In this document: piece by piece, positions 17,441 through 25,310 of the stretch | How positions within the stretch are numbered: the first letter of the stretch is position 1 | Layout of the letters: each line of letters opens with the position of its first letter | NCBI RefSeq assembly: GCF_041435215.1 | Contig: NZ_CP108394.1 | Span: 9,610,001 to 9,674,000 of the forward strand | Length of the DNA stretch: 64,000 bases | Reading direction: 5' to 3' | DNA from: Streptomyces sp. NBC_01314 | GTDB taxonomy: Bacteria > Actinomycetota > Actinomycetes > Streptomycetales > Streptomycetaceae | Translations under genes and position numbers: made by a program | Notes under the pieces: model-generated | Database searches by the model: none | Told to the model about the DNA's origin: nothing | What the model saw: only the letters and a program-made list of their open reading frames with translations

Positions 17441-18548
17441 CCGTACCTCGGGTAATACCCGCCGTACGCTGGCTGACGCCCTGGCGACCATCACCCCGGC
17501 CCTTGTCGAGCCGGGGTCTCTCTACAAAGAACCGCACGTACTACGGCGGGCGCTGTACTCGTGGGCCTTCAACAAGAACGCCTGGAAGTCCCGGCCGCGC
17601 GAAGAGTGGCAGGCCGCGCTGGACTGGCTGCAGCGACGCTCGCTGCCTGTCAGTGAGCTGGAGGACCCTGTCGTACTGCGCCGCGGGCTGGACGCCCTCT
17701 GCCGCAAGGTGGACGGCACGGCAGCCGCCGCGAAGACTGCGAAACGGAAGAAGGCCGCAGTCAACGAGGTCTTCGGGGCAGCCGTTGAACGCGGATACTT
17801 CTCGCACGATCCGCTGAACGGTCTTCGCTGGACGGCGCCAGAGGTCGCGGACGAGGTCGACCCCGACTGCGTGCCAAATCCGGCCCAGGTCGCCCGACTG
17901 CTCGCAGCCGTCAGGGCCCTGCCCGGCAAGGGCCCTCATCTGTACGCCTTCTTCGGCTGCATGTACTACGCCGCCATGCGCCCGGCAGAGGTCATTCACC
18001 TGAAGCAGACCCAGTGCCGTCTGCCGCCGAGCGGCTGGGGCCTGCTGAACCTCAAGGGCGGTGTGGTGACTGCCGGCAAGGAGTGGACCGATGACGGTAC
18101 TGTCCACGAAATCCACTCGCTGAAACGGCGCGCGGCCAAGGCCACGCGCCCCGTACCCATACCTCCCGTACTCGTCCAGATGCTGCGCGAGCACATACAG
18201 CACTTCGGCGTCGCAACCGACGGGCGTGTGTTCCGAAACGCGGCCGAGAACTACATCGAGCCCTCGGTGTACGGCATCACATGGGGACGAGCCCGCGAGG
18301 CTGTCCTCACTCTTGAGGAGCAGACCCTCGAACTGGCCAAGCGCCCCTACGGCCTGCGCCACGCCGGCATCTCGTTCTGGCTGGCTTCCGGCGTCGACCC
18401 CGCCGAGTGCGCGCGCCGAGCCGGGCAGAGCATCCATGTCCTGTTCCGCTACTACGCCAAGTTTCTTGCCGAAACACGAGACCACGCCAACCGGCTGATC
18501 GAGGAGTCGATGAGGCATTGGGAGGAATCGGGGGCCGGCGGCCGTTGA
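17376..18548 (+). CDS. int: Tyrosine integrase of an actinomycete integrative element, N-terminus replaced
   Basis: A site-specific recombinase of 390 residues. The core is recognisable from about residue 28 (TRRTLADALATITPALVE) to the end. It has box I AMRPAEVIHL with the catalytic Arg, the KRPYGLRHAGIS box II, ARRAGQS at the GH position and RYYAKFL with the nucleophile tyrosine. Typical members are about 450 residues and carry an arm-binding N-terminus. Here the first 25 or so residues overlap the IS701 relic on the other strand, so arm binding is probably lost. Its terminator and an aldehyde dehydrogenase tail follow within 170 bp, placing the att site just downstream. Confidence 0.8.
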   Translation: MVARYQVAFSGRPAGYIEHRWDRTSGNTRRTLADALATITPALVEPGSLYKEPHVLRRALYSWAFNKNAWKSRPREEWQAALDWLQRRSLPVSELEDPVVLRRGLDALCRKVDGTAAAAKTAKRKKAAVNEVFGAAVERGYFSHDPLNGLRWTAPEVADEVDPDCVPNPAQVARLLAAVRALPGKGPHLYAFFGCMYYAAMRPAEVIHLKQTQCRLPPSGWGLLNLKGGVVTAGKEWTDDGTVHEIHSLKRRAAKATRPVPIPPVLVQMLREHIQHFGVATDGRVFRNAAENYIEPSVYGITWGRAREAVLTLEEQTLELAKRPYGLRHAGISFWLASGVDPAECARRAGQSIHVLFRYYAKFLAETRDHANRLIEESMRHWEESGAGGR

Positions 18549-18670
18549 AGGCACGTCAGCCGGAATCTGGCCCGGATATATCCCGGAACAGCTGGTCAGA
18601 GGTGGGACAGCGGTGGGAAATATCGGGAGCAGAGCCGTATTTCGACTCGTTGCCTAAGAGTAGTCCCCGG

Positions 18671-18712
18671 AGGGCGCCTGGCGGGCATTTGCCCAGGTCA
18701 GGCGCCCTTTTT
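18671..18712. terminator. Terminator copy B, downstream of integrase
   Basis: The stem AGGGCGCCTG/CAGGCGCCCT is followed by five Ts. It is nearly identical to copy C at 50398, and both lie directly beyond an aldehyde dehydrogenase stop codon on the minus strand. Confidence 0.8.
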
Positions 18713-18718
18713 CTGCGT

Positions 18719-18785
18719 CTAGAAGAAGCCCAGCTTCTTCGGCGAATACGACACCAGCAGATTCTTCGTCTGCTGGTGGTACACG
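18719..18785 (-). repeat. Copy B of the aldehyde dehydrogenase 3' end (att-like)
   Basis: Bases 18719-18775 are identical to 50446-50502 and encode the last 18 residues and stop of the intact aldehyde dehydrogenase ([17 protein letters not shown]). After a 3-base gap a few more bases match, then similarity ends. It contains the core GAAGAAG-cccag-CTTCTTC. It is too short to be a gene remnant left by chance and has the form of an attachment-site duplication. Confidence 0.8.
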
Positions 18786-19099
18786 CGAGACGCCTGCTCT
18801 GAGCTGCGGATACGAGTCCGCCGTCCGCGGTGGGTGGCGACTTGGCCCGGGAATGGTCCGGATCTTGATCTCGGACAGAGATCCGGACCGTCCCCGGGTA
18901 CTCGGCAGTTGAACGATGGGTTCACCGGGTGGCGCATTAGTGCTGCCAGTGACGCGAAGGGACCGTGCGTTCCGACCGGGCGGCTTCGCAGTTTCAGGCG
19001 GTCGACGGCTGCCAGGGCGGCCTGCCGGTGTACTGCTGCGCGGAGCGCTCCGGCGTGTGCCTCGCATTCGTCGCGCATCGAGGTGCTGCGGGCCCGCCC
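18776..19099. other. Region between att copy B and the oxidase gene
   Basis: No family is recognisable. A 119-codon minus-strand frame (from 19078) runs into copy B and ends with the aldehyde dehydrogenase tail, so it is chimeric and not a supported gene. An 11-bp stem (GGTCCGGATCT, 18855-18865, with 18879-18889), extended by flanking CCCGGG, could form a strong hairpin. Confidence 0.4.
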
Positions 19100-19552
19100 T
19101 CACAGGGCGGCACGTGCCCCGGCGAGTTCGCGTCCAGTGACCAACTCGCAGGCGATCCGCACGAAGACCTCGCCCCGCATCGGCATCCAGGAGGAGGGGC
19201 CGCTCCGGGACAGGCGTTCGTGCTCGGCAGGGTCGGTCACCACCGCAGCCCGCCCGGTGACGACGACGCTCCAGCCGGACCGGGTGGCCGGGTCGAACTC
19301 GTCCCCCTCGAAAGCGACCACGACGCCGTCGATCGCGCGCACGAGGTCGGAGGCCGCCGACGTGCACAGCAGGACGGAGGCATCGGTGTCGAGGGCGAAG
19401 TTGACCGGGAGGACCGCAGGCAGCGCCTGCCGGGTGTACACCACGCGGCCGACCGGCACCTTGGCCAGCAGGCGGATGCACTCCTGCCTGTCGAGAGCGC
19501 GAAAGGCATCGTTCTGAACCATCAGCCCATCGTCAGTGCGCCAATCGAACAT
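19100..19552 (-). CDS. Pyridoxamine 5'-phosphate oxidase-fold protein
   Basis: A 150-residue split-barrel flavin-binding protein of the type abundant in DosR/OsdR regulons. Landmarks are LDRQECIRLLAKVPVGRVVYT near the N-terminus, ALPAVLPVNFALD, VVVAFEGDEFD and WSVVVTGRAAVV. ATG 19552 is used; ATG 19522 (MVQNDAF) is an alternative closer to the family start. Flavin or F420 binding and a role in redox or nitrogen-oxide stress are family inferences. A perfect 14-bp GGGCC-N4-GGCCT box lies 6 bp upstream of the start. Confidence 0.8.
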   Translation of the reverse strand: MFDWRTDDGLMVQNDAFRALDRQECIRLLAKVPVGRVVYTRQALPAVLPVNFALDTDASVLLCTSAASDLVRAIDGVVVAFEGDEFDPATRSGWSVVVTGRAAVVTDPAEHERLSRSGPSSWMPMRGEVFVRIACELVTGRELAGARAAL

Positions 19553-19557
19553 GGGTA

Positions 19558-19571
19558 GGGCCGGTCGGCCT
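19558..19571. promoter_or_regulatory. Putative OsdR/DosR-type box
   Basis: GGGCCGGTCGGCCT, an example of the recurrent GGG(A/C)C-N4-GG(C/T)CC palindrome, lies immediately upstream of the pyridoxamine-oxidase-like gene. The close spacing to the start would suit a leaderless or short-leader transcript, or a repressor-like position. Confidence 0.5.
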
Positions 19572-19852
19572 CTTCTGAGTCCCCGAGTGGCCGCGGGAGG
19601 AGATCGGCCGTGGTGTCCGGGAGTGAACTTGAGGACTGTCTGGCCAGGGCCTGATGGCCGATGCGGCGCGACGCACAATACGGACAGCGGATGCGGGCCG
19701 CTCCACAGGCCAGAGTCTGCTGTTCCTCCGTGCGCCCGGCATCGCCGCCGTACAAGCGCATGGGAAGGGACGGGCACCATTCCAGTCGTCGACGACGGAG
19801 AGCAGCGGTGCGGTGTCAGGGACGTCGATACCCGGGCCGGGCATGGCTGATG

Positions 19853-20040
19853 CCGACCCTGTCCACCGTCGGTTTCGCCGTGCACTTCTGGGCCCAGGCC
19901 CCGCTCAGCCCGCTCAGCCCGCTCAGCCCGCTCAGCCCGCTCAGCCCGCTCAGCCCGCTCAGCCCCCGGTTCAAGGACACCCCGCAGCTCAGCTCCTTCC
20001 AGCGGTCGCTACTGGTGGCCGTACCGGTTGTGGTCCTGGT
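19853..20040 (+). pseudogene. NarK nitrate/nitrite transporter, N-terminal remnant
   Basis: The frame reads VGFAVHFWAQAPLSPL, then six further LSP units, then RFKDTPQLSSFQRSLLVAVPVVV. This matches the first helix of NarK-type transporters (FAVNFWAW.LLSPLGPRFKD...LSSFQ.SLLVAVPVVVGS). The rest of the transporter is missing, with a stop soon after. narK2 belongs to the M. tuberculosis DosR regulon, so the gene fits this island. A 9-bp repeat has expanded the LSP motif. Confidence 0.65.
19900..19962 (+). repeat. Seven tandem copies of a 9-bp unit (CCCGCTCAG)
   Basis: Seven perfect head-to-tail copies encode Leu-Ser-Pro repeats in the narK remnant frame. An intact NarK has a single LSPLGP at this position, so the array is an in-frame expansion inside a dead gene. 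Confidence 0.95.
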
Positions 20041-20049
20041 GCGGGGGAG

Positions 20050-20751
20050 TCACCTCGTTCGTGGCTCGCCTGTCTCCGGCTGTTCCAGATGGGAGGCGAG
20101 GACCGCGGCCTGGACCCGGCGCTGTACGCCGAGCTTGGCCAGCAGGCGGGAGATGTGGTTCTTGACGGTCTTCTCGGAGAGATAGAGCTTCTTGCCGATC
20201 TCGCGGTTGGTGAGGCCTTCGCCGATCAGCGCCAGGATGTCCCTCTCGCGCGGGGACAGGCTCGCCAGCTCGGACGGTACGGCGGGGGTGGCGACGGGTT
20301 CGGCCCGCAGCGAGCGCATCAGACGGGCCGTGGTCGCGGGGTCCAGCATCGACTGGCCCGAGGCGACCGTGCGCACCGCCGAGACGAGGTCGGAGCCCTT
20401 GATCTGCTTGAGGACGTAGCCGGAGGCGCCGGCCATGATCGCGTCGAGCAGAGCCTCCTCGTCGTCGAACGAGGTCAGCATCAGACAGGCCAGCTCCGGC
20501 ATCTGGTTGCGCAGCTCGCGGCAGACCGAGATGCCGTCGCCGTCGGGGAGACGCACATCGAGGACGGCGACGTCGGGGCGCAGCGCCGGGCCGCGAACGA
20601 GAGCGCGCTCGACCGTGCCGGCATCGCCGATCACCGAGATGTCCGGCTCGGAGTCGAGCAGGTCGGCCAGGCCCCGGCGGACGACCTCGTGATCGTCCAG
20701 CAGAAACACACGGATCGGGTTCTGCTCGTCGAAAGTGCGTGGCTCAGGCAT
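20050..20751 (-). CDS. osdR: NarL/FixJ-family response regulator, DevR/OsdR-like
   Basis: A 233-residue response regulator. The receiver domain has the acidic pair in FLLDDHE, phosphoacceptor Asp65 in VAVLDVRLPDG, and the conserved Lys in YVLKQIKG. The C-terminal LuxR-type HTH reads LSPRERDILALIGEGLTNREIG followed by LSEKTVKNHISRLLAKLG. Sequence and surrounding genes point to the DevR/DosR/OsdR group that controls hypoxia and dormancy genes. Its likely kinase (34254) is 13.5 kb away rather than adjacent. ATG 20751 is preferred over GTG 20754. The box at 20834 suggests autoregulation. Confidence 0.88.
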   Translation of the reverse strand: MPEPRTFDEQNPIRVFLLDDHEVVRRGLADLLDSEPDISVIGDAGTVERALVRGPALRPDVAVLDVRLPDGDGISVCRELRNQMPELACLMLTSFDDEEALLDAIMAGASGYVLKQIKGSDLVSAVRTVASGQSMLDPATTARLMRSLRAEPVATPAVPSELASLSPRERDILALIGEGLTNREIGKKLYLSEKTVKNHISRLLAKLGVQRRVQAAVLASHLEQPETGEPRTR

Positions 20752-20833
20752 CACGGCCCCTCGTTCCCCGGTGGAGGACAGACTGCGGGTTGTCCATGGT
20801 GACGATCATTACCCGCCCGGACCGGACGCACCA

Positions 20834-20847
20834 GGGCCGGTCGGCCC
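20834..20847. promoter_or_regulatory. Putative OsdR/DosR-type box upstream of the response regulator
   Basis: GGGCCGGTCGGCCC has the same core as the sites at 19558 and 23197. It lies 83 bp upstream of the response-regulator start, in the gap between that gene and the CBS-protein gene on the same strand. Confidence 0.55.
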
Positions 20848-20926
20848 CACTCGCAAGGGCCACCCGGTGACGGCGACCGTAAGGAGGGGACCGGCCGGCG
20901 CCACGGGCGCCGTCGCGGTCCGGCGG

Positions 20927-21621
20927 TCACGCAGGACGCACGCCGTCGGTGCCGTCCACGGGCGCCTGTGTCGGCTCACCGGGACCGGTGAACTCGAACC
21001 GCACGTCCACGACCCCCTCCACAGCGGGCACCAGCCGTGTCGCCACCGGCACCAGCGAGGTGTCGCGGATGTGGCAGACGAGCTTCACGACGCCGTCCCG
21101 CACCTCCACGCGCACGGATGAGGCCGGTGTGGGGAAGAGGTAGGACACGATCTCGCGGCGGACCGCCTCGGTGAACTCCTTGTCGGTGCGGAGGAAGACC
21201 TTGAGCAGGTCGGCTCGGCTGACGACGCCTTGGAGCATCCCCACGGCATCGACCACCGGGAGCCGCTTGACCTTGGCCCGGGCCAAGGTGCGGGCGGCCT
21301 GGGCCGACGTGGCGTCGGGTGCACGGTGAGGGCGGGGGAGGCCATCAGTTCTTCCGAGGCCACCCCGTCGGCCTTCGCCAGATCGGACAGGCGGCGCAGC
21401 TGGGTGTACCGGTCGGGGTCGCTGTCGCGGAACTGCTCCTTGGGCAGGAGGTCGGCTTCGGAGACGACACCGACGACGCGGCCCTCGCCCTCGATGACGG
21501 GCAGGGCGCTGACCTTCCAGTCCTGCATGAGCCGCACGATCTCCTTGAAGGTCGCCCCGCGACCGACCGCGGCGACCGTGTGGGTCATGACATCGCTGAC
21601 GATGTGCGGGGTGCCGTGCAT
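20927..21621 (-). pseudogene. CBS-BON domain protein with one frameshift
   Basis: The start MHGTPHIVSDVMTHTV opens a first CBS domain (VSALPVIEGEGRVVGVVSEADLL) in one frame to about 21320. The second CBS domain (RLPVVDAVGMLQGVVSRADLL) and a C-terminal BON domain (VRVEVRDGVVKLVCHI) follow in another frame. The shift lies in GTGCACCCGACG, where a missing C would restore the frame, so a sequencing error is possible. CBS proteins such as Rv2626c are DosR-regulon members. It follows the cyclic-nucleotide-binding gene with 32 bp between them. Confidence 0.75.
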
Positions 21622-21653
21622 GGCCACTTCTTCGTGTCTCGTTCCGGGCGCGT

Positions 21654-22118
21654 TCAGATGACGCTGCCGGCGCCGTACGGGGCGTACAGGTCCAGCAGAC
21701 GTGTCCGGGCCGAGCGCAGACGGTGCGCCAACACCTGCCCCACCCACTGGCTGACGTCGTTGCCCAGGGCGGGGTCGTCCTGGCACATGGACCGGACGGC
21801 GGTCGCGTCGAACTCGTAGGCCCGGATCGGTGTCGTCGCCGCGGCGCCCATGTGCCAGGAGTGAGGTGCGAAGAGCCAGGACCAGCCGACCAGTTCGTTG
21901 TGCCCGAGACTCTCGATGACCGCCGCCCGTCGGCCCGGCACCCGCATGTCGAGTTCGACCGTGCCGGTGCGGATGATCCAGAAGCGGTCGGCGCGTCCAC
22001 CCTCCTCGAACAGACGTGTTCCTTGGGGGACGGACACCTCCCGGGCGACGCGCATGAGCCGCTGACGGTGCTCGGCGGACAGTGTGCGCAGCATGCTGGG
22101 GGTGGGGGGAGCGTTCAT
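21654..22118 (-). CDS. Cyclic nucleotide-binding (Crp-like) domain protein without HTH
   Basis: A 154-residue protein with a single cNMP-binding beta-barrel: VPQGTRLFEEGGRADRFWIIRTGTVELDM, in segments, then VIESLGHNELVGWSWLF and a final helix. It stops before any DNA-binding helix, so it is not a complete Crp/Fnr regulator and may act as a sensor or through a partner. ATG 22118 has GGAGG at good spacing. It heads a leftward unit with the CBS-BON gene, and paired boxes (22188, 22209) lie 70-105 bp upstream. Confidence 0.8.
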   Translation of the reverse strand: MNAPPTPSMLRTLSAEHRQRLMRVAREVSVPQGTRLFEEGGRADRFWIIRTGTVELDMRVPGRRAAVIESLGHNELVGWSWLFAPHSWHMGAAATTPIRAYEFDATAVRSMCQDDPALGNDVSQWVGQVLAHRLRSARTRLLDLYAPYGAGSVI

Positions 22119-22187
22119 GACGTGCCTCCGCTGCCGGGTGTACGGACTTCCCTCACCAGGGTGTTCCGGGGCGTCGGTGCCGGCCAT

Positions 22188-22222
22188 GGGCCACCCGGTC
22201 CATCGCACGGGCCGTTCGGTAC
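22188..22222. promoter_or_regulatory. Paired OsdR/DosR-type boxes in divergent intergenic region
   Basis: GGGCCACCCGGTCC (22188-22201) and GGGCCGTTCGGTAC (22209-22222) are 21 bp apart from start to start, about two helical turns. They lie between the leftward cNMP-binding gene and the rightward permease gene and could serve both. Confidence 0.5.
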
Positions 22223-22404
22223 CGGAGGCAGGGCTGCGGAACACCGGCTCGTGGGGTGGGGCCGAGGAGTTGGGGCGGGCCTCTCGGTCCGGGACCTTCG
22301 GAACCTGCGTGGGCCGTCCGGCCGCTGCCACGACGCCGGTACGAGGCGGAAGCCTCGATCGCGGATCGACACCTTCGCAAGCCACCCGTTCAAGGAGCAC
22401 AGCC

Positions 22405-23143
22405 ATGCCCGGATCCGCCCCCAGCCGCGAGCGGGAAGCACCCAAGCAGGCTCTTGGCCTGCCCGCCGCCTCCGCGCTCGTGATCGCAGCGTCATCGGCA
22501 CCGGAGTCTTCGCTCTGCCGTCCGCGCTCGCCCCGTACGGGCCGGTCTCCCTGGTCGCCTTCATCGCCGTGACGCTGGGCGCGCTCGCACTGGCGCTGAC
22601 CTTCGGCGCACTGTCGAAGCGCGTGCCGGCCGACGGCAGACCGTACGTCCACGCCCGCGAGGCGTTCGGTGAGTTCACAGGCTTCCTGAACGCCTGGTCC
22701 CACTGGATCACCGCGTGGGCCGGGAACGCGGCCGTCGTGGTTGCGTGGGTCGGCTACGTCGAGGTTTTTGTCAACACCGGGCACAGGACGCGGGTCTCGA
22801 TGTCGATCGCGCTGATCGGGCTCTGGATTCCGGCGCCGATCAACCTGTCCGGGGTCCGCAACATCGGCGCAGGTGGTCACGGCCGTGCTGAAGTTCGTCC
22901 CGCTGGTCTTCATGGCCACCCTCGGGCTGTTCTTCATCGACCCGGACAACTTCGGCGCCTTCAACGCCAGTGGCCGGTCGGTGCTCGGCGCGATCTCCGC
23001 GGCGGCCGCCATCGCCCTGTTCAGTCACCTCGGCCTGGAGGCCGCCTCTAGCCCTGGCCGCCGTCTCGGCCGGCAACACCCTGGGCCTCGGCAAGGTCTG
23101 GGCCGGGCTCCCGCTCGTCCGCGACAGCCGCTGGCTGCGCTGA
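22405..23143 (+). pseudogene. APC-family amino acid permease, broken
   Basis: ATG 22405 follows AAGGAG. The first helices are split between frames (LGLPAASALVI, then SVIGTGVFALPSALAPYGPVSLV). A second shift occurs near 22865 (AQVVTAVLKFVPLVFMATLG). After LFSHLGLEAAS a deletion removes several helices, and the C-terminus resumes as LALAAVSAGNTLGLGKVW to the stop at 23143. It resembles arginine/ornithine-type antiporters, which would fit an anaerobic-energy island, but it cannot be functional. Confidence 0.7.
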
Positions 23144-23196
23144 CCACGGAGGCGTGGCGGGCTCGCCGTTGGGTCCGCCGCACCCGACACCGGAAA

Positions 23197-23242
23197 GGGC
23201 CGGTCGGCCCATGGCAGGGACCTGCGGCCCCTGCCATGGGCC
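23197..23242. promoter_or_regulatory. Paired OsdR/DosR-type boxes overlapping a hairpin
   Basis: GGGCCGGTCGGCCC (23197-23210) and GGGACCTGCGGCCC (23217-23230) are 20 bp apart and lie 72-105 bp upstream of the universal stress gene at 23302. They overlap a 14-bp perfect stem (23206-23219 with 23229-23242, 9-base loop) that could also terminate transcription from the permease remnant. Confidence 0.55.
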
Positions 23243-23301
23243 TCGTCCAAGAACGATGCTGAACCGGGACCCCGATTCAGCGCATTCGGAAGGTGGAGAA
23301 C

Positions 23302-24241
23302 ATGACCCGCACCATCACCGTCGGCCTCGACGGGTCGCGCGAGAGCCGCGCGGCGGCCATGGGGGCACCTCCCACGCCCTTAAGGCAGTGGGGGAGGGCG
23401 GCCCGTGAGGCAGGGCTGCTCGGTCTGCCGCTGAAGCTGGTCCATGTCTGGGAGCCCGTACCGGATCCCATCGCGCAGGCGCCACTGTTGGGCGCGGAGA
23501 CCCATGAGCACTGGCCCGAGCGAATTCCCCGCGAGGCGGCCGAAGGGCTCCGTGTGCGCCACCCCCGGTGTCGACGTCACCACCGAGCAGTTGTCCGGCC
23601 ACCCCTCCGAGGTGTTGGCGGGTGCGGCGAAGGACGCCGAGCTGCTGGTGCTGGGCTCGCGCGGTCTGAGCGGGATCAGCGGATTCATGGTCGGCTCGGT
23701 CGGTCTCTCCGCGCTGGCGCACGCCGAACGGTCGGTCGTCCTCGTCCGGGCCGGCGAACAGGCCGCCGACGAGCACGAGATGGACCCGGCCGGCATCCCG
23801 TCCGCCGCGACCCCGTTCCGGCACGTCGTCCTCGGCTTCGACATCGAGAGTCCCGACGAAGAAGTGATCGAGTTCGCGTTCGCGGCGGCCGGCCGCCGTC
23901 GTACGTCCCTGCGGGTCGTCCACGGCTGGAACCCGCCCCCGTACTACGCCTACGGGCTCTCAGTGGACCTCGAACTCCACGGGGCCCTCGCCCGCCGCGA
24001 GACCACCGCCCTGACCGAGATGCTGCGCCCGTGGCGGGAGAAGCACCCGGACGTCGAGGTCACCGAGGAATCCCACTACGGCACCCCCGGCAACCATCTC
24101 GTCGACGCCTCCCGCGACGCCTCGCTGGTCGTCGTGGGCCGCCGCATCCGCCGTAATCCGTTCGGCGCCCACATCGGCCCCGTCACGCACGCCGTCCTGC
24201 ACCACTCCACCGCCCCCGTCGCCGTCGTCCCCCACCACTGA
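23302..24241 (+). pseudogene. Tandem universal stress protein with insertion and frameshift
   Basis: The start TRTITVGLDGSRESRAAA (ATG 23302 after GGAGGTGGAG) is followed by a 37-bp palindromic insertion that replaces the expected DW. The frame then shifts near 23550, after which a normal two-domain USP continues (LLVLGSRGLSGISGFMVGSV, ATP-binding G-2X-G-9X-G pattern) to AVLHHSTAPVAVVPHH. Without the shift it would be about 310 residues. The second domain lies wholly in the second frame. Confidence 0.75.
23361..23397. repeat. Palindromic insertion in a USP gene (first)
   Basis: An inverted-repeat sequence starting GGGGGCACCTCCCAC and ending AGTGGGGGAGG interrupts the conserved RAAADWA region of the stress protein. 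It resembles short palindromic sequences seen elsewhere in Streptomyces genomes. A related one is at 25906. Confidence 0.6.
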
Positions 24242-24276
24242 CCTCACCCCGTGACCCACCCCGAGGAGCAGCAACC

Positions 24277-25299
24277 ATGAAGGCAGCGGTCGTACGAGCA
24301 TTCAGCGAGCCCCTGGTCATCGAGGAACGCCCCGACCCCGAGCCCGGCCCCGGCCAGGTCCGTGTCCGGGTCGAGGCGTCCGGGCTGTGTCACACCGACA
24401 TCCATGCCGCCCACGGCGACTGGCCCGTCAAACCCGACCCGCCGTTCGTCCCCGGTCACGAAGGCGTCGGCCTCGTCGAGAAGCTCGGCGACGGCGTCAC
24501 CCACCTGAGCGTCGGGCAACGGGTCGCCGTGCCCTGGCTCGGCAGGGCCTGCGGACGGTGCGAGCACTGCCTGTCCGGCTGGGAGACGCTGTGCGAGCAG
24601 CAGATCAACACCGGCTACGGCTGCGACGGTGGATACGCCGAGAAGATGCTGGCCTGGGCCGACTTCGCGCAGGTGGTGCCCGAGGGCGTCACCGCCGTCG
24701 ACGCCGCCCCGCTGACCTGCGCCGGCGTGACCACGTACAAGGCACTGAAGGTCGCCGAGGTGCGGCCCGCGCAGCTGGTCGCGATCTCCGGCATCGGCGG
24801 ACTCGGCCACCTCGCCGTGCAGTACGCCAAGATCGCCGGAGCCACGGTGGCCGCGATCGACGTCACCGACGAGAAGCTCGAACTCGCCACCGAACTCGGT
24901 GCCGACATCGTCATCGACGCCCGCAAGGAGAACGTCGGCGAGGTCCTCAAGCGGCACGGCGGCGCCCACGCGGCCATCGCGCTCGCGGTGAACGAAGCGG
25001 CCTTCGCGGCCGTCAACGCGGGGCTGCGGCGCGGCGGCAAGCTCGTCATGGTCGCCCTGCCCGCCCACGGCACCGTCCAGGTCCCGATCTTCGACACGGT
25101 CCTGAACGGTACGAGCGTCATCGGCTCGATCGTGGGCACCCGACAGGACCTCGCCGAGGTCTTCCAGCTGCACGCGGCCGGCCGGACCCGGGTCATCTCC
25201 GAGACCCGACCGCTGGCCTCCGTCAACGAATCCATCGACGAGGTGCTGCGCGGCCAGGTCAAGGCCCGGATCGTGTTCGACCTCGGTGCGGGACGGTGA
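24277..25299 (+). CDS. Zinc-dependent alcohol dehydrogenase (AdhP type)
   Basis: A 340-residue medium-chain dehydrogenase that should interconvert primary alcohols and aldehydes with NAD(H) (EC 1.1.1.1). Catalytic zinc ligands are visible in GLCHTDIHAAHGDW and GHEGVG. The structural zinc loop is RACGRCEHCLSGWETLC. The cofactor motif is GIGGLGHLAVQYAK with an acidic AIDVTDEKL strand favouring NAD. ATG 24277 follows GAGGAGCA. It starts 35 bp after the preceding USP frame and is followed by the next USP gene after 11 bp, forming an operon suited to fermentative or low-oxygen metabolism. Confidence 0.92.
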   Translation: MKAAVVRAFSEPLVIEERPDPEPGPGQVRVRVEASGLCHTDIHAAHGDWPVKPDPPFVPGHEGVGLVEKLGDGVTHLSVGQRVAVPWLGRACGRCEHCLSGWETLCEQQINTGYGCDGGYAEKMLAWADFAQVVPEGVTAVDAAPLTCAGVTTYKALKVAEVRPAQLVAISGIGGLGHLAVQYAKIAGATVAAIDVTDEKLELATELGADIVIDARKENVGEVLKRHGGAHAAIALAVNEAAFAAVNAGLRRGGKLVMVALPAHGTVQVPIFDTVLNGTSVIGSIVGTRQDLAEVFQLHAAGRTRVISETRPLASVNESIDEVLRGQVKARIVFDLGAGR

Positions 25300-25310
25300 G
25301 GGAGATGGCG

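Noticed and set aside
18719..19078. A 119-codon minus-strand gene ending in SPKKLGFF
   Set aside because: Its end is the duplicated aldehyde dehydrogenase tail and its start has no homology, so it is a chance fusion.
19900..19962. 9-bp array as iterons of a plasmid origin
   Set aside because: The copies encode LSP inside a recognisable narK remnant and no replication gene is nearby.
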